This document shows, in pieces, positions 52,098-63,194 of a stretch of 64,000 nt of DNA. A program made the position numbers and the translations under genes. Each line of letters opens with the position of its first letter. The first letter of the stretch is position 1. The stretch comes from Acanthosepion pharaonis (taxonomy: Eukaryota; Mollusca; Cephalopoda; Sepiida; Sepiidae): NCBI GenBank assembly GCA_903632075.3, contig CAHIKZ030001784.1, positions 82,001 through 146,000 on the forward strand, read 5' to 3'. The notes under the pieces were generated by a model. The model did no database searches, was not told the DNA's origin, and worked only from the letters and a program-made list of their open reading frames with translations.

Positions 52098-53051
52098 TCT
52101 TTCTTTCTTTTTTTTTAAATTTTTTTTCTTTTTTTTTTTTTTTTTTTTCTTCAATTTTTTAAAAATTTCTTTTTTATTTTTCTTTTTTTTTTCAAGGACG
52201 TTTTCTTTTCTTTCTTTTTTTCATTTTTTTTTTTTTTTTTCGTTTTCTTATCTTTCTTTTTTTTTTTGAGAAATTTCTTTTTTTTTTTTTTTTTTCTTTT
52301 TTCATTTTCTTTTTCAAAATTTTTTTTTTTTTTCTATTTTTTTGAAATTTTTTTCAAATTTTTTTTCTTTCTTTTTTTTCGTTTTTTTTTTTTTTTTAAA
52401 AAATTTTTTTTTTGAAAGGAAGGTTTTTCTTTTCTTTCTGAATTTTTTGATTTTTCTTTCTTTCTTTTTTCGTTTTCTTTCTTTCTTCTTTTTTGTTTTT
52501 CTTTACAAAGTTTTTTCATTTATTTCAAAAAAAAAAAATTTTTTTAAATTTCTTTTTTTTGAAATTTTTTAAAATTTTCTTCTTTATTTTTCTATCCTTT
52601 ATTATTTTTTTTTTTTTTTGATTTGGATTTCTTTCTTTTTAAAAAAAAAAATAAAATGAAAATTTTCTTTGAAAAATTTTTGTTTTCTTTCTTTCTTTTT
52701 TAAATATTTCTTTCTTTAAAAAAAGTTTTAAATAATTTTCTTATTTAAAATAAAAAATTTTTTTTTCTATAAAATTTTTTTATTTTTTTTTTTCTTTTTT
52801 CAGATTGATTTTTTTTTATGTTTTTTTTTTTTTTTTTTTTTTTTTCGTTTTTTTCTTCTTCTTTTTATTTTTCTTTCTTTCTTCTAAAAACATTACAAAA
52901 TTTTTTTATTTTTTTTTCTTTATTTTTTTATATCAGTGATTTTCTTTCTTTTTTCTTTTTTTAGAAAAGGATTTCTTTCATTCTTTTTCGTTTTTTTCTT
53001 TTCTTTTTTTTTTTCAAAGAAAAAATGAATTTTTTTGTTTTTTAAAAAATC

Positions 53052-53082
<31 letters not shown>

Positions 53083-54330
53083 TTTTTTTCTTTTTTCTTT
53101 TTTTTTTTCTTTCTCAAAATTCAAATTTTAAAAAAAAAAATTTTTTTTTTCTTTCTTTAACAAATTTTTTTTTCTTTCTTTTTTTTTTTTCTTTTTTTCT
53201 TTTTTTTTCGTTTTCTTTTTTTTCTTATTTTTCAGTTTAAAATTTTCTTTTTTCTTTACTTGTTTTTTTTAAAAAGAACTTTTTTTTTTTTTTTTTAAAA
53301 AAAAAAAAATATTTCTTTGATTTCTTTCAAAAAAATTTTTTCTTTTTTCTTTTTTTTTTCTTTATTTTTTCTTTTTTATTTTTCTTTTTTTTTTATTTTT
53401 TTTTTTTTTCTTTCTATTTTTTTTTTTTTATTTCTTTAAATTTATTTTTCGTTTAATAAATAATTTTAAATTCTTTTTTTTTTTCTTTACTTTCTTTTTT
53501 TTAATTTTCTTTCTTTCAGAAATTAATTTTTTTTTTTTTTTTTTTTTTTTCTATTTTTTAAATTTTAATTTTTTTTAAAATGAGTTTTATTTTTTTCAAG
53601 AAACAAATTTTTTTCTTTTTCTTTTTTTTTTCTTTCTTTCTTCTTTTTCAAAAAAAAAAATTTCTTTTTTTTATTTTTCTTTCTTTTTGAAAAAAAGTTT
53701 TTTCTTTCTTTCTATTTTTTTTTTTTTTTTTTTTCTTTTTTATTTTTTTTTCTTATTGAAAAAGATTTATATTTTATTTCTTTATTCTTTTTTTTTTTCA
53801 TTTTATTTATATTTTCGTTTTATTTTCTTTCTTTAAAAATTAAATTTTCTTTCTTTTTTTTTTTTTTTTCTTTTACGGATTTATTCTTTTCAAAATTAAG
53901 AAATTTCTTTCTTCTTTTTCGTTTTTTTCTTTTTTCTTTTCTTTTTTTTTTTCTTTTTCTTTTTTTTGTTTCTTTTTTTCTTTTTTCGTTGAATTTCTTT
54001 TTTTTTTTTTTCAAAAAAAAATTTCTTTTAATTTTTCTTTCTTTTTTTTTTTTTTAGAAAGAAATAGAATCTTTTTTTTCGTTTTCTTTTTCTTTTTTTA
54101 TTTCTTTCTTCATTTTTTTGAATTTTTCTTTTTTTTTCTTTTTTTTTTTTTTCTTAATTTTTTTTTTTTTTTTTTTCTTTTTTTTTTTCAAAAAAAATTG
54201 ATTTCTTTCTTTTTTAATTTTTTCATTTATTTCTAATTTTTTTTTATATTTTTTTTTTTTTTTTTTTTTAATTTTTTTTTTTATTTGATTTTCATTTTTT
54301 CTTTTACTTTTTTTATTTTTTCCTGCCGTA
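50236..54330. repeat. T-rich polypyrimidine tract, about 4.1 kb
   Basis: Nearly pure T with C at regular places. The first kilobase is built on TTTTCGTTTTCTTTCTTTC, in places a clean tandem of about 23 bases (50700-50870). The rest grades into longer T runs with A-containing islands. C is the only frequent other base until about 52.3 kb; A runs increase after. Frames of 60-297 codons in either strand (Phe/Leu/Ser or Lys/Arg/Glu only) are artefacts of the repeat. Confidence 0.95.
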
Positions 54331-54799
54331 AAAAAAAATAATTCTTTTTTTTCTTTTCATTTCAAAAAAATAAATTTTTAACTAAAATCCTTTTTAAAAA
54401 AAAATAAAATTCGAAAATGAAATAAAAATTTTGAAAATTTTCATGTCAGGACATATTCCATTTTTCATAAAGTTTTCAAAAATTTTTTAAAACCTTCAAA
54501 CTTCGAATTTTAAGGGTTTATAGGGATTCAATAATTTTTTAAATAATATTTTATTTTCTATATTTTTTATTTTGAATTTTTTTCCTTATGTTTAGATTTT
54601 TTGCAAAAAAAAAAAGAATTTCAATTTCAAAGTTAATTGTTAAAATTTTTAGTTTTCAGGCTGTGTCAACAAATAATTTTAAAATTTGTTTGGTTAAGTT
54701 GATTCTAAAATTTTTAATTGAATTTTAATTCAAAAAACTTGATCTTTCAAAAATAATTTTTTCTATTTTTTTCCAACAAATCAGGAAAAAAGGCATTTT
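54331..54799. other. AT-rich low-complexity DNA
   Basis: A and T runs with few G or C. Nothing recognisable. Confidence 0.6.
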
Positions 54800-55990
54800 T
54801 TTTTTTTTATATGCGCCATGTCCTTTCAGGACGTAGGCGATCATGGCTCTCCACCTCCCTCTATCCCTTGCAGCTCTCAACAAGTTCCTTCCCTCTGCTT
54901 CCTCCCCCAGACCACGTTCTGTCATCCACTTGCTTAAGTCCACCAGGTATGTCATGCGTTGTTTTCTCTTGTCTCTCTTTCCCTCTATTCGACCTGTGAG
55001 TATCAGATTCTCCAGGCCCTCCTTCCTCATTATGTGTCCCAGAAACTTCAGCTGCCTCTTCCTGATATTAAGTATAAGCATCCTCCTTGTTTGCATCCCT
55101 CTCTAAGAACCTCATCGTTACTCACACGCTCGGTCCATGATATACTTAGCATCCTTCTGTAGAACCACATCTCCGTCGCCTCGAGTCTCTTCTTCATCTT
55201 TGAGGAAATCGTCCAACATTCGCTGCCGTAAAGAAGGACAGATGTCACGTAACAGCTCAGTATATTTTTTTCTTTGTTACCAAAGAAATCCTCCTGTCTC
55301 GCAATACTCTGCCCAATTTTTTTGGAATGTGTCCTTGGCCATCCCAATACGTCTACGGATCTCAGTGTCGCACTTACCGTCCTCTGTCAAAACACTTCCC
55401 AGATATTTAAACTTCCGCGTCTGCTTGATTCTAGTGTTCCCGACCTGCAAATCGCATTTCAAGGGCTCATCCTTTTACTGATGATGACCATGCATTCTGT
55501 CTTCTTGTAGTTTTATGCTTAGTCCTTTCTTCTCGCTCTCCCTTCGCTACCTTCTGTAGGAGGTTTTGTAATTTCTTTTCCGTGTCTGCTATCAGTACTG
55601 TGTCATCTGCGTATCTTATGTTGTTAAGATTGTTTTGCCAATGCTAAATCCCGGTAGGGTTTCCAATTCTCTCAGAATTGCCTCGCTGTATAGGTTGAAC
55701 AAGGTCAGGTGAGAAGACACATCCTTGCCTTAGCCCCTTTCTATTTTAAACATCACATTGAACTGGATTTTATATATGCATGCTGTTTGCTATGCCAGTA
55801 TAGGTTCTTGATTATTCTAATATCTTTCCTGAATATATCAAGGTTGCTGAGCAGTTCCATCATTAATTTTTGACAAACTTTTTTGAAAGGCCTTTGCGTA
55901 GTCTAAAAAAACATATAATACACGTCCTCTTCTGCATTTTTATCGCTCTTTCTGATAACATTCTGAGCATGAATATCGCGTCCATTATTA
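54800..55990 (-). pseudogene. LINE remnant with RT catalytic box and C-terminus (type L-B)
   Basis: The longest retroelement coding remnant here, on the minus strand. In order: RDIHAQNVIRKSDKNAEEDV and a decayed RT core; LFNLYSEAILRELETLPGFS; RYADDTVLIADTEKKLQNLL with the catalytic YADD intact; KCDLQVGNTRIKQTRKFKYL then SVLTEDGKCDTEIRRRIGMA; CYVTSVLLYGSECWTISSKM then EATEMWFYRRMLSISW; and finally KRQLKFLGHIMRKEGLENLI then RGRWRAMIAYVLKGHG. The order matches RT fingers/palm, thumb and C-terminal region of a non-LTR retrotransposon. The part upstream (endonuclease) is missing. At least four frame changes and several stops make it inactive. Shorter copies lie at 8.6, 16.8 and 24.1 kb. It is also an island of normal composition inside AT-saturated DNA. 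Confidence 0.85.
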
Positions 55991-58900
55991 AAAAAAGTTT
56001 TTATGTAAAAAAAAAAATGAAAAAATGACCTTATAAAATTAGGAAATTTTCAAAATTTCAAAATAATCAAATGTATATTTGTTCTTTATTTTTCTGATAA
56101 CTCATTTAAGCTTTTTTAAAAAATACAAGTTCAACATCTATCATATTATATCAAAATTGATTGAAAATGAAAGATTTTTCTATTGATAAAAAAATTTTTA
56201 AAATAATAAATGTTATTTTGATTATTTTGTTTTTTTTCAAAGAAATTTTGTTGAGAATCGAAAAGGGATTTGTATATTTAATTGAAATTCAAAAATTTAA
56301 GTTATTTATTTGAACCATTTATAATCAAAATTTTGATGGTAGGAAATTTGTTAATTTTTAAAAAATAAAATCCAAGACATCTCATTTAACAGATATACAA
56401 AAAAATGGATAAATTGTCGTCTAAACATTATTATGAAAATTACTGATTATTCATTTTTTAATAGATATATTTACTAAATTTACGCAAAAATATCTTGAAA
56501 AAACTAAACAATAAATTTAAAAATAAAATCGCATTGAAAAAAAAACCAAAACAATTTATAAACGAAATCGGAATCTCCTGCAACTCTTGTGGACGGTCTC
56601 CTATCCAAAAGTTGTTGAAAATTGACCATGTAATATTTCCTTCAGTCCAAACAAATAATAAATCACTTTTGTTGGTCAAAACTCGTTCAAAATAAAATGC
56701 ACATGCATATATATAATAATGTCCAAAAAAGGTATATATATATATAGTTGTGAACATAAAAAGGATATAAGATGAACAATAGTTATAGTAATTTATTTAT
56801 ATCACGACTGGGTTGTTATCTTTTTATTTTTGACAAAATTTTTATGTTCACTCTCAATCAATGTCTGTTTTGATCGTTATTGTCTCAACTGGTCTATTCA
56901 TATTTTTATTTTATTGAAAATTTATAAGTTAAATCAATGAGAAAAAAAAATTTAAATGCTCACAAGATTTCACATTGCTTTAATAATTCTTTTTATAAAA
57001 AATAAAAAATAGTGAAAATGTTAGGGTAAAAATTAAATTTCAGTGAATGTAATTTTGTCCCCAGTTTTGGGGTTAACTATTTGCCTGTTTTGCGAAAAAA
57101 AGATGCTACCACCCCAAAAAGGTGAACTGTTTTAGAAAAATCATGATTAAAAAAAATAGGAAAATCTATATAAAACATTAAATGAAAACAAATAATAACA
57201 ACAGTGCCTTGTTAAAAAATTTGGCATCATTTTTGGTTTATCTATAAATTATAAATGAAATTACTTTGGTTTTTTTTGGTTTGGTTTAAAATTTATATCA
57301 AAAATAAAAGGTTATTTGTGGCCATTGAACAACTTTCATGCTGGTAATATTCTATGAAAAAAAATGTACTGTTAGTAAATTTTTTCTGCTTTTGTATTGC
57401 TTTTAATTTTTTCTTTTAAAAAATTTACAAAATCTTAAAAATATTTTTTCCAAAAATATTGCTAGTATTAAAATCTATTTTTTATAAAACAATGTTTTTG
57501 ATGGTTTTTTATTTTATAAATATTTGCCCATAAATGTTTTAAAAAATAATGAAAATCAAAATTTTATATAAAATAAGGGTGGATAAATATTTGAAATTGA
57601 ATTAATCATGTGTTTTAAAAATCCTCAAAACCTCCTGATCCAAATGCCTTGCTGTCGGAATGTAGATTATTTTCTTAACCATTATAGATAAAAATTTACA
57701 TCGTTTTTTTCAGGACGACTGGTTTCAATAAATTCATAAATTCAAAAAAATTATTCTTGACAACTTTATAACATCCACATTATTCTGTCTATAAAATACA
57801 TAAAATGAATTTTCTTTGTCACATAGTTGCACAAGGTCGATTCATTTTCATTCACTTAAAATTTTTTTTGAGTAAATTTTTTGAAGATTTATAGCTTTTT
57901 CTCCCAGAACAATGTTTTCTGAAACAGTTTCTAATGGTTGTTTAAGAAGATCCAAATTTTAGGTCAGACATAATGTAAATTTCTTATTTTTCCTCCTCTT
58001 AATACATAAAATATTTTATTCGAATATACATATATTTCATTTTGCAAAATTTATAATTTTTTTGTTCCTGAATTTGGTTAGGGCCTTAGAATTTATTTTT
58101 TCCCCATATATTGATCTACAGATTATTTTTTTAAACAAGACATTGATTCAAAATAATTTTGCCTATGATTTAATTTAAAATTAAATGTTGTTAATAATTC
58201 TGATAACCATTGCGCCAAAACATTTTTTAAATTTTTATATTTTTTAAAACTGTAAACAATAATTATTTTTCTTTCTTTTTCGTGCAGAATTTCAATCAAA
58301 AATTTTTTTTTCATTTATGACATATCAAATAAGGAATTTGCAAATTTAAAAAAAAACAAAAAAAAAAAAACTTTTTTTTTTTCCATAATTACTTAATCAT
58401 TTGAAATAATAATAAACAAATTTAAACAACTGTAAAAAGGATTGATGAATGTTAAATGTTAAAATTTTCACAAAAAAACATTTTTTAAAAAATTTTTTAA
58501 GACATGAAGAGGAAGAAAAAAATTTTTGAAGATCTCGAAGAAAATTTAAAACTTTTTTTAAATTTGATTTTTTTTCCATGTTCGTTTTTCAAAAATCTGA
58601 TAATTTTAAGATTGTTTTTTTTTTAATTCACCCAAAAATATATGAAAAATTTATTTATCTTTTAATTTTTTTAATATATTTTTATATATGAGATAAAGAA
58701 ATTTATTTTTTTTATATCAAGTTAAAAAAATGGGGATAAAAATGTAATCAAAAAAAATGGAAAATTTTTTTTTTTTGAGCGTTTGAATTTTAATTTTTTT
58801 CATAGGACTAAATTTGTTATAAAAAAATTACACGTTGAATATTTTTTTTTTATTGTTTATTTTTTTCTCTAGTATTCTTAAATGTTTTTCATTTCGTTCC

Positions 58901-59385
58901 ACCATCAGTTTTAATAGATTTTTCCGTTAAATTTCATTTATTAAAATTGCATTTGATTTTTCAAAAAAAGAATAACATCTAAATCTTCTTATAATTTACA
59001 CTTTTATTTATCTTCTCTGACTTCATTTTATATTGATTATAATTCCTTTTTTTTGATATTTTTTATTTTTCTGAATATGTAAATTTTTATTTATATTTAG
59101 CAAATTCAGTTTTCTCATGCCTTTACCTTTCAAAACTTTGTATACATCAGCATATATTTCATTTATATTTATATATTAAATATATTTAACCTATAAAAAA
59201 ATATAAATATGGTTGGGAAAAAAATTATATTTATATCTATTTCTGATATTTAATCTTGATTTCTGCAAAATTATTTATTTACATTTCATCTGAAATTAAA
59301 TTTAGAATTCGAATATGTATTTCATTTTTGCATATGGTCATTTTTTTAAACGCCTGCTTTATTTTCATTTATTTAAATTCTCAAC

Positions 59386-59393
<8 letters not shown>
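55991..59393. other. AT-saturated, homopolymer-rich non-coding DNA
   Basis: Very low GC, with many A and T runs of 4-10 bases. Short frames (60-99 codons) lack domains. One small patch of normal composition is at 56560-56700. Confidence 0.6.
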
Positions 59394-59418
<25 letters not shown>

Positions 59419-59600
59419 AAGTATAGGAAAATGTATACGGAATATAATTTTGAACAAATAATAAAAAAATACTAAAAAATTATGCTCAAATCATTTTAAG
59501 CAAATATAATTTATTCAAAAATTTTCACCAAACATTTATAAAAAAAATCACTATTAGAAAAATAGCTATTTTGTTTCAAAAATGTATTTATCATATATTG
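59394..59600 (+). repeat. (TA)n and strongly decayed family K copy 4
   Basis: After a TA run, GTATAGGAAAATGTATACGG, TGCTCAAATCATTTTAAGC and AAATAGCTATTTTGTTTCAA follow the order of 4006-4170. Most G and C positions are replaced by A or T. Only the left arm is recognisable. Confidence 0.55.
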
Positions 59601-59691
59601 ACAAAAAATATATATAAAAAATTGATTTTTATCAAAATCTAAATTATTTTCAAACAGATTTTTTTGTTTTATTTATACAAATATAAATATA

Positions 59692-59697
<6 letters not shown>

Positions 59698-59743
<46 letters not shown>

Positions 59744-59760
59744 TATATATATATATTTAT
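59698..59760. repeat. (TA)n microsatellite
   Basis: TA run with short interruptions. Confidence 0.95.
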
Positions 59761-59805
59761 ATATTTCAGTATCTATCTTATCTATCTTATAATATCTTCT
59801 ATATA

Positions 59806-59880
59806 TCTTGGCATTCAAGTTAGTGTAATGGTCAACAAACTTGTCTTGCTAGAACAATTACGACTATTATACTGAGTTTA
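59806..59880 (+). repeat. tRNA-like fragment (family G)
   Basis: AAGTTAGTGTAATGGTCAACAAACTTGTCTTGCTAGAACAATTACG in order (quoted in the family pieces GTGTAATGGTCAAC and CTTGTCTTGCTAGAA) matches 3.43-3.5 kb reversed. The B box is not preserved. Confidence 0.45.
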
Positions 59881-60469
59881 ATATTCTTTTTTTTAACAAA
59901 CTTTTTACCTATTTCACATTTAAACCTACGCTTGGGAAATCACTATTTATCTATTTACTTATGTCAAAAATTAGAGTCTTAATTTGTTGCCTGTTCTAAT
60001 CCGTTACACATCCTCTATTTGCTTTCTATTCAGCTTTGCTAAATGCCAGTTTTTCTGCTATGGATTAAATATTAGTAAAGTAGTTCATTTAGAATGACCC
60101 ACTTTTAAAAACATTTTTTTTTTTTTGATTCATTTCCCATTGTTTTAAAATGGGAACTTTCTAAAAATCACTTGTTATTTCGTGATGGGGTATCAACCGT
60201 CCGTAAGATAATCAGTCGTCTGCAATTGCCGCTGTTCAGGCAGACGAATCTCAAAAGAAGAACCTTTTCAACCCTGTTTTTTTTTTGTCAAAAGTTCTAC
60301 AGTGCATGAGTGTTTACTGTAATGGAATGCCTTATTTAATGAATTCTTGTTAGCTAAAGATAAACAGCAAGAATTTCTTTAAACAAGTTTATTAAATTAA
60401 ACCGACAATGTCTGTCTGTCTGAATTTTTATTGTATATTTTTCCAATTTTTAAATAAACTTTTGATTCG
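59881..60469. other. AT-rich non-coding DNA
   Basis: Nothing recognised. A patch of normal composition is at 60185-60260. Confidence 0.5.
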
Positions 60470-60605
60470 TTTGCTTGTTTTGTGTTACGGCATATCAACC
60501 TTAATGTGTTATTTAATTCCAAAAAGATTTTTATTGATGCTAATTTTTTTTTTTTTTTTTTGCCAAAAATGTGTTGCTGGTAATATTTTTTTCTTCAAAT
60601 AAAGC
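60470..60605 (-). repeat. Family E tail, inverted
   Basis: TACGGCATATCAACC, GTGTTATTTAATTCCAA, a T run and TGTTGCTGGTAATATTTTT. These are the complement of the tail at 63.38-63.49 kb (ATTACCAGCAA...TTGGCATTAAATAACCC...GATATATCGTA). Confidence 0.6.
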
Positions 60606-61389
60606 ATTTTTAACATGGAGTTGGGTGCTTTTATGAGGTGTTGACAGCCCTACTGACAGCCTGGGAAATTAATTTTAATTTTTTTCTAAGGGAGTCGTAT
60701 TCTTAAAAATTACTTGACGAATATAACGTGAGCGCCTTTTCATACAATTTTTTTAACTACCAAGTAATCTTAAAAATTTAGGAAAATATTCCAAATAATC
60801 TAATGCTTTATTGAATTTTAGGTACTTTAGACTTAACTATCATTACCGCCCTTTTCTCATGCCGTATATAGACCTTTGTATTAACAAAAATCAGCACGTT
60901 TATGCACACACAAAATAAATCAAAATTCTTTTTAACATATTGGGGGTCGTTGAATTGTAGCATGATTTAACATTTATGATTAGTAAATATAGTTTTTATT
61001 TAATAACAATATCACCTAACCAGTACAAATTAATGGAGAATTTTAAATGAGCTAAAACTTTATAAATTAGTCTAGTAAAAAAAAAGTAAACAATTCTTGT
61101 AAAAATTCAGTATTCATCAAAAATAAATAAAAATATATTTTAAGCCAATACTGTTCATAATATATTTTATCCATAAAGGCAATTAAAAGTGTTTCTAACT
61201 AAATTATGTCTTAGTTTTATTGCCTTGCTTTAGGATTCAGAGCAGTTTTTCGTAACTGTGGTTCTATTTTAGAACACCCCCACCAACAAAAAAAAACGAA
61301 AAAATAAAAAACATCCAAAGAGTTCTGGTTGTAACTAATATAAATATTAAACCATAAAAAAATTTTGAAAGTGAGGGTTATCAGATGTA
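60606..61389. other. AT-rich non-coding DNA
   Basis: Nothing recognised. Confidence 0.5.
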
Positions 61390-61560
61390 AAAGATGTTAC
61401 CAAGCGGTTTTAAAGAAATGTTTCTAAATTAATTTAATTAATTTGTGAATAAGTCCAGAAGTTTAATTAAAATCTGACATTTTTACAATTATTTCCAAAT
61501 CGATGTATTATCACAGTAAAAAGACGCTATAATTTCATACACTAATTTACGGTCATCATA
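61390..61560 (-). repeat. Helitron-associated internal fragment, inverted and decayed
   Basis: TTGTGAATAAGTCCAGAAGT, TTAATTAAAATCTGACA and CAATTATTTCCAAATCG are the complement of blocks at 16.26-16.34 and 48.58-48.66 kb. Confidence 0.5.
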
Positions 61561-61769
61561 AAATTAGTTATGATAATTTATGGACGCAAGAAAAAATATT
61601 TAAAAATTTGTGGGGGTTTTAAAAAGGATTAAAACTATGATTTAACAATAAAAATTCCTTCCGATTTCTTCTTAATAAAAAAAAGATTTTGATGATAAAA
61701 CTTTGTTTTTATTAAGTTTATGGCATTTTTTTCATCATGGTATGGTTATTTTTATTTCGTTATAGTCCA

Positions 61770-61945
61770 GTTCACACTCCCACCAGGTCTTTTGAACAGG
61801 AGTAGAGGTTTATCCCTTGTTTCTTGATTAGGATTGAGTTTCCGGTTCCTTTAAAAGTCTTCTCGTTCTCTTTCACTCTCAGTAGCTCCTTGTTTCTTAG
61901 TGGCATTATCACCTTGCTTGGGGTGAATTGATTAAACAAAAAGTT
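61770..61945 (+). repeat. LINE L-A 3' tail copy
   Basis: GATTGAGTTTCCGGTTCCTT, CTCAGTAGCTCCTTG, TTAGTGGCATTATCACCTTG and GGGGTGAATTGATT are collinear with 5.80-5.90 kb. Sequence composition returns to normal here. Confidence 0.7.
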
Positions 61946-62153
61946 ACAATGCAACAGTGAAAGTAAGAATCAAGCGTTCAGATGCTTAATGTCGATCATA
62001 TTTTAGTTTTTTTTTTTATGCAGATTTTGTTGAAATAAAAATCTTTTTTTTTTCTTTCTGATGCCTCCTATTTACCTGTCAATGGTATGCTCATCTAAAC
62101 TTTTTATACCAAGATTTATTAAATTTAACCAGCACGATATGAATGTTTAACTA
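61946..62153. other. Non-coding sequence
   Basis: Two T runs; nothing recognised. Confidence 0.5.
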
Positions 62154-62225
62154 TATTTCTGAGATGAGGTATTATGTACAGTATTTACATTAGTCGGACT
62201 ATTGTCCTCATCTTTGTCGCCATAT
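62154..62225 (-). repeat. Family B 3' fragment
   Basis: Reverse 3' end (TTTCTGAGATGAGGTATTAT to TTTGTCGCCATAT) abutting the Penelope-like coding remnant. Confidence 0.8.
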
Positions 62226-62227
62226 GG

Positions 62228-62545
62228 AGAGAGAAGGGAGATCACCGCCCCCTGTGGGATCATGTTGAGATCATAGACAGGGAACACCATTGGAAAATTC
62301 GTAAACTTAAGGAATCAGCACATATGCTAGGCCACAAAAATCTCCGACAATGAGCCGACCAAGCATAGAAATAAATACAATATGGGAACCAGTAATAAGG
62401 AGTGCCAGAGAAAAGCAATGATAACAAAGTTGCAATATGAACTCTGGTAAAGACATGCAATGATAACAGCAAAAAATTGCAATATGAGCACTGGTAAAAA
62501 TGATGCTGAAAACATTAGGTTTATAATACTCAGAAGTTCATACCC
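62228..62545 (+). pseudogene. Penelope-like protein C-terminus, frameshifted, joined to family B
   Basis: The first frame reads REKGDHRPLWDHVEIIDREH, then HWKIRKLKESAHMLGHKNL and a stop (62354). One base of shift at about 62348 continues the protein as SRPSIEINTIWEPVIRSARE, then a stop near 62422. A block of the type 'DH-LWD-VEIIDRE-HW--RKLKEA-HML' ending 'RPSI--NTIWEP' is the tail after the GIY-YIG domain in Penelope-like retroelement proteins, as I recall it. The nuclease core itself is cut off by the inverted family B fragment. About 130 bases of 3' untranslated-like sequence lead straight into a full-length forward family B copy, which suggests that family B is part of this element's end. 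Confidence 0.65.
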
Positions 62546-62552
62546 AGATGTC

Positions 62553-62862
62553 CTCAAGGACACATGGCACAGTGGATAAAGGCGTTGGTTAGATCCAGTG
62601 ACAGACCCAAAGAAGGTGAGTTCAATTCCTGGTTAAGGCAGTGGAGAACTTTCAGAGGGAAAATTAGCAGGAGATAACTGATAACTGACATCCATCAAAC
62701 ATGGCACGTGGAATTAGAACAGTCTACCCCAGCGATCGAAATAAAGGGTTCAGTTCGAAATTCCAACCACCTGAAGAAGGCCGGAGCGTACAACGGCCGA
62801 AACGTTGTGACAAATATGGTGACAAAGATGAGGACAATAGTCCGACTAATGTAAATACTATG
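62553..62862 (+). repeat. Family B repeat, full length reference copy
   Basis: Head: A-box-like TGGCACAGTGG (62564-62574) and B-box-like GAGTTCAATTCC (62618-62629). Body: AGGAGATAACTGATAACTGA, GGCACGTGGAATTAGAACAG and AATAAAGGGTTCAGTTCG. Hammerhead-like part at 62768-62810: CAC, CTGAAGA, A, GGCC, a 12-base loop, GGCC, GAA, ACGT, T, GTG. CAC pairs with GTG; farther out CCA (62763-62765) can pair with TGG (62817-62819). The 3' part GATGAGGACAATAGTCCGAC ends before the usual CCTCATCTCAG. Confidence 0.85.
62768..62810 (+). ncRNA. Hammerhead-like motif of family B (loopless helix III)
   Basis: The core residues CUGAAGA and GAA are intact and helix II is 4 bp of G-C pairs. Helix III is only ACGT followed by T (GUU triplet). 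A monomer cannot close it. Two RNAs could pair ACGU with ACGU, as described for hammerheads that work as dimers. Confidence 0.45.
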
Positions 62863-63194
62863 AATGTTTAATTTTATCTATTATGCCATTTTCGCATATA
62901 TTGTTGCGAATTCCCATCAAAAATCGTAACTAAATTGTCCAACGTTCATTTTTTTTTTGGACAGCTTTTTTATTTTTTCTATTTTCAATTGTCTTGGTCA
63001 TTACAAAAGAACTAAATGATCCAGTGTCGGAGACAAAATGGAGTCTACATTTCAAATTGAAATATACGTATATAGTAAAGTGCCTGGAAAAAATGAACAC
63101 AATTTTGATCTGACGGTTCAAAAACTTATCCACACCGGCTGGGGCTTCAGAATACTTCGACTGTACTTTTACAGGGGCATAAGAACCCCATTCT
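62863..63194. other. Non-coding sequence
   Basis: Nothing recognised. Confidence 0.5.

Noticed and set aside
50254..52154. Long Phe/Leu/Ser-only or Lys/Arg/Glu-only frames up to 297 codons
   Set aside because: They are translations of the T-rich tract in several frames and both strands at once; no domain or normal composition.
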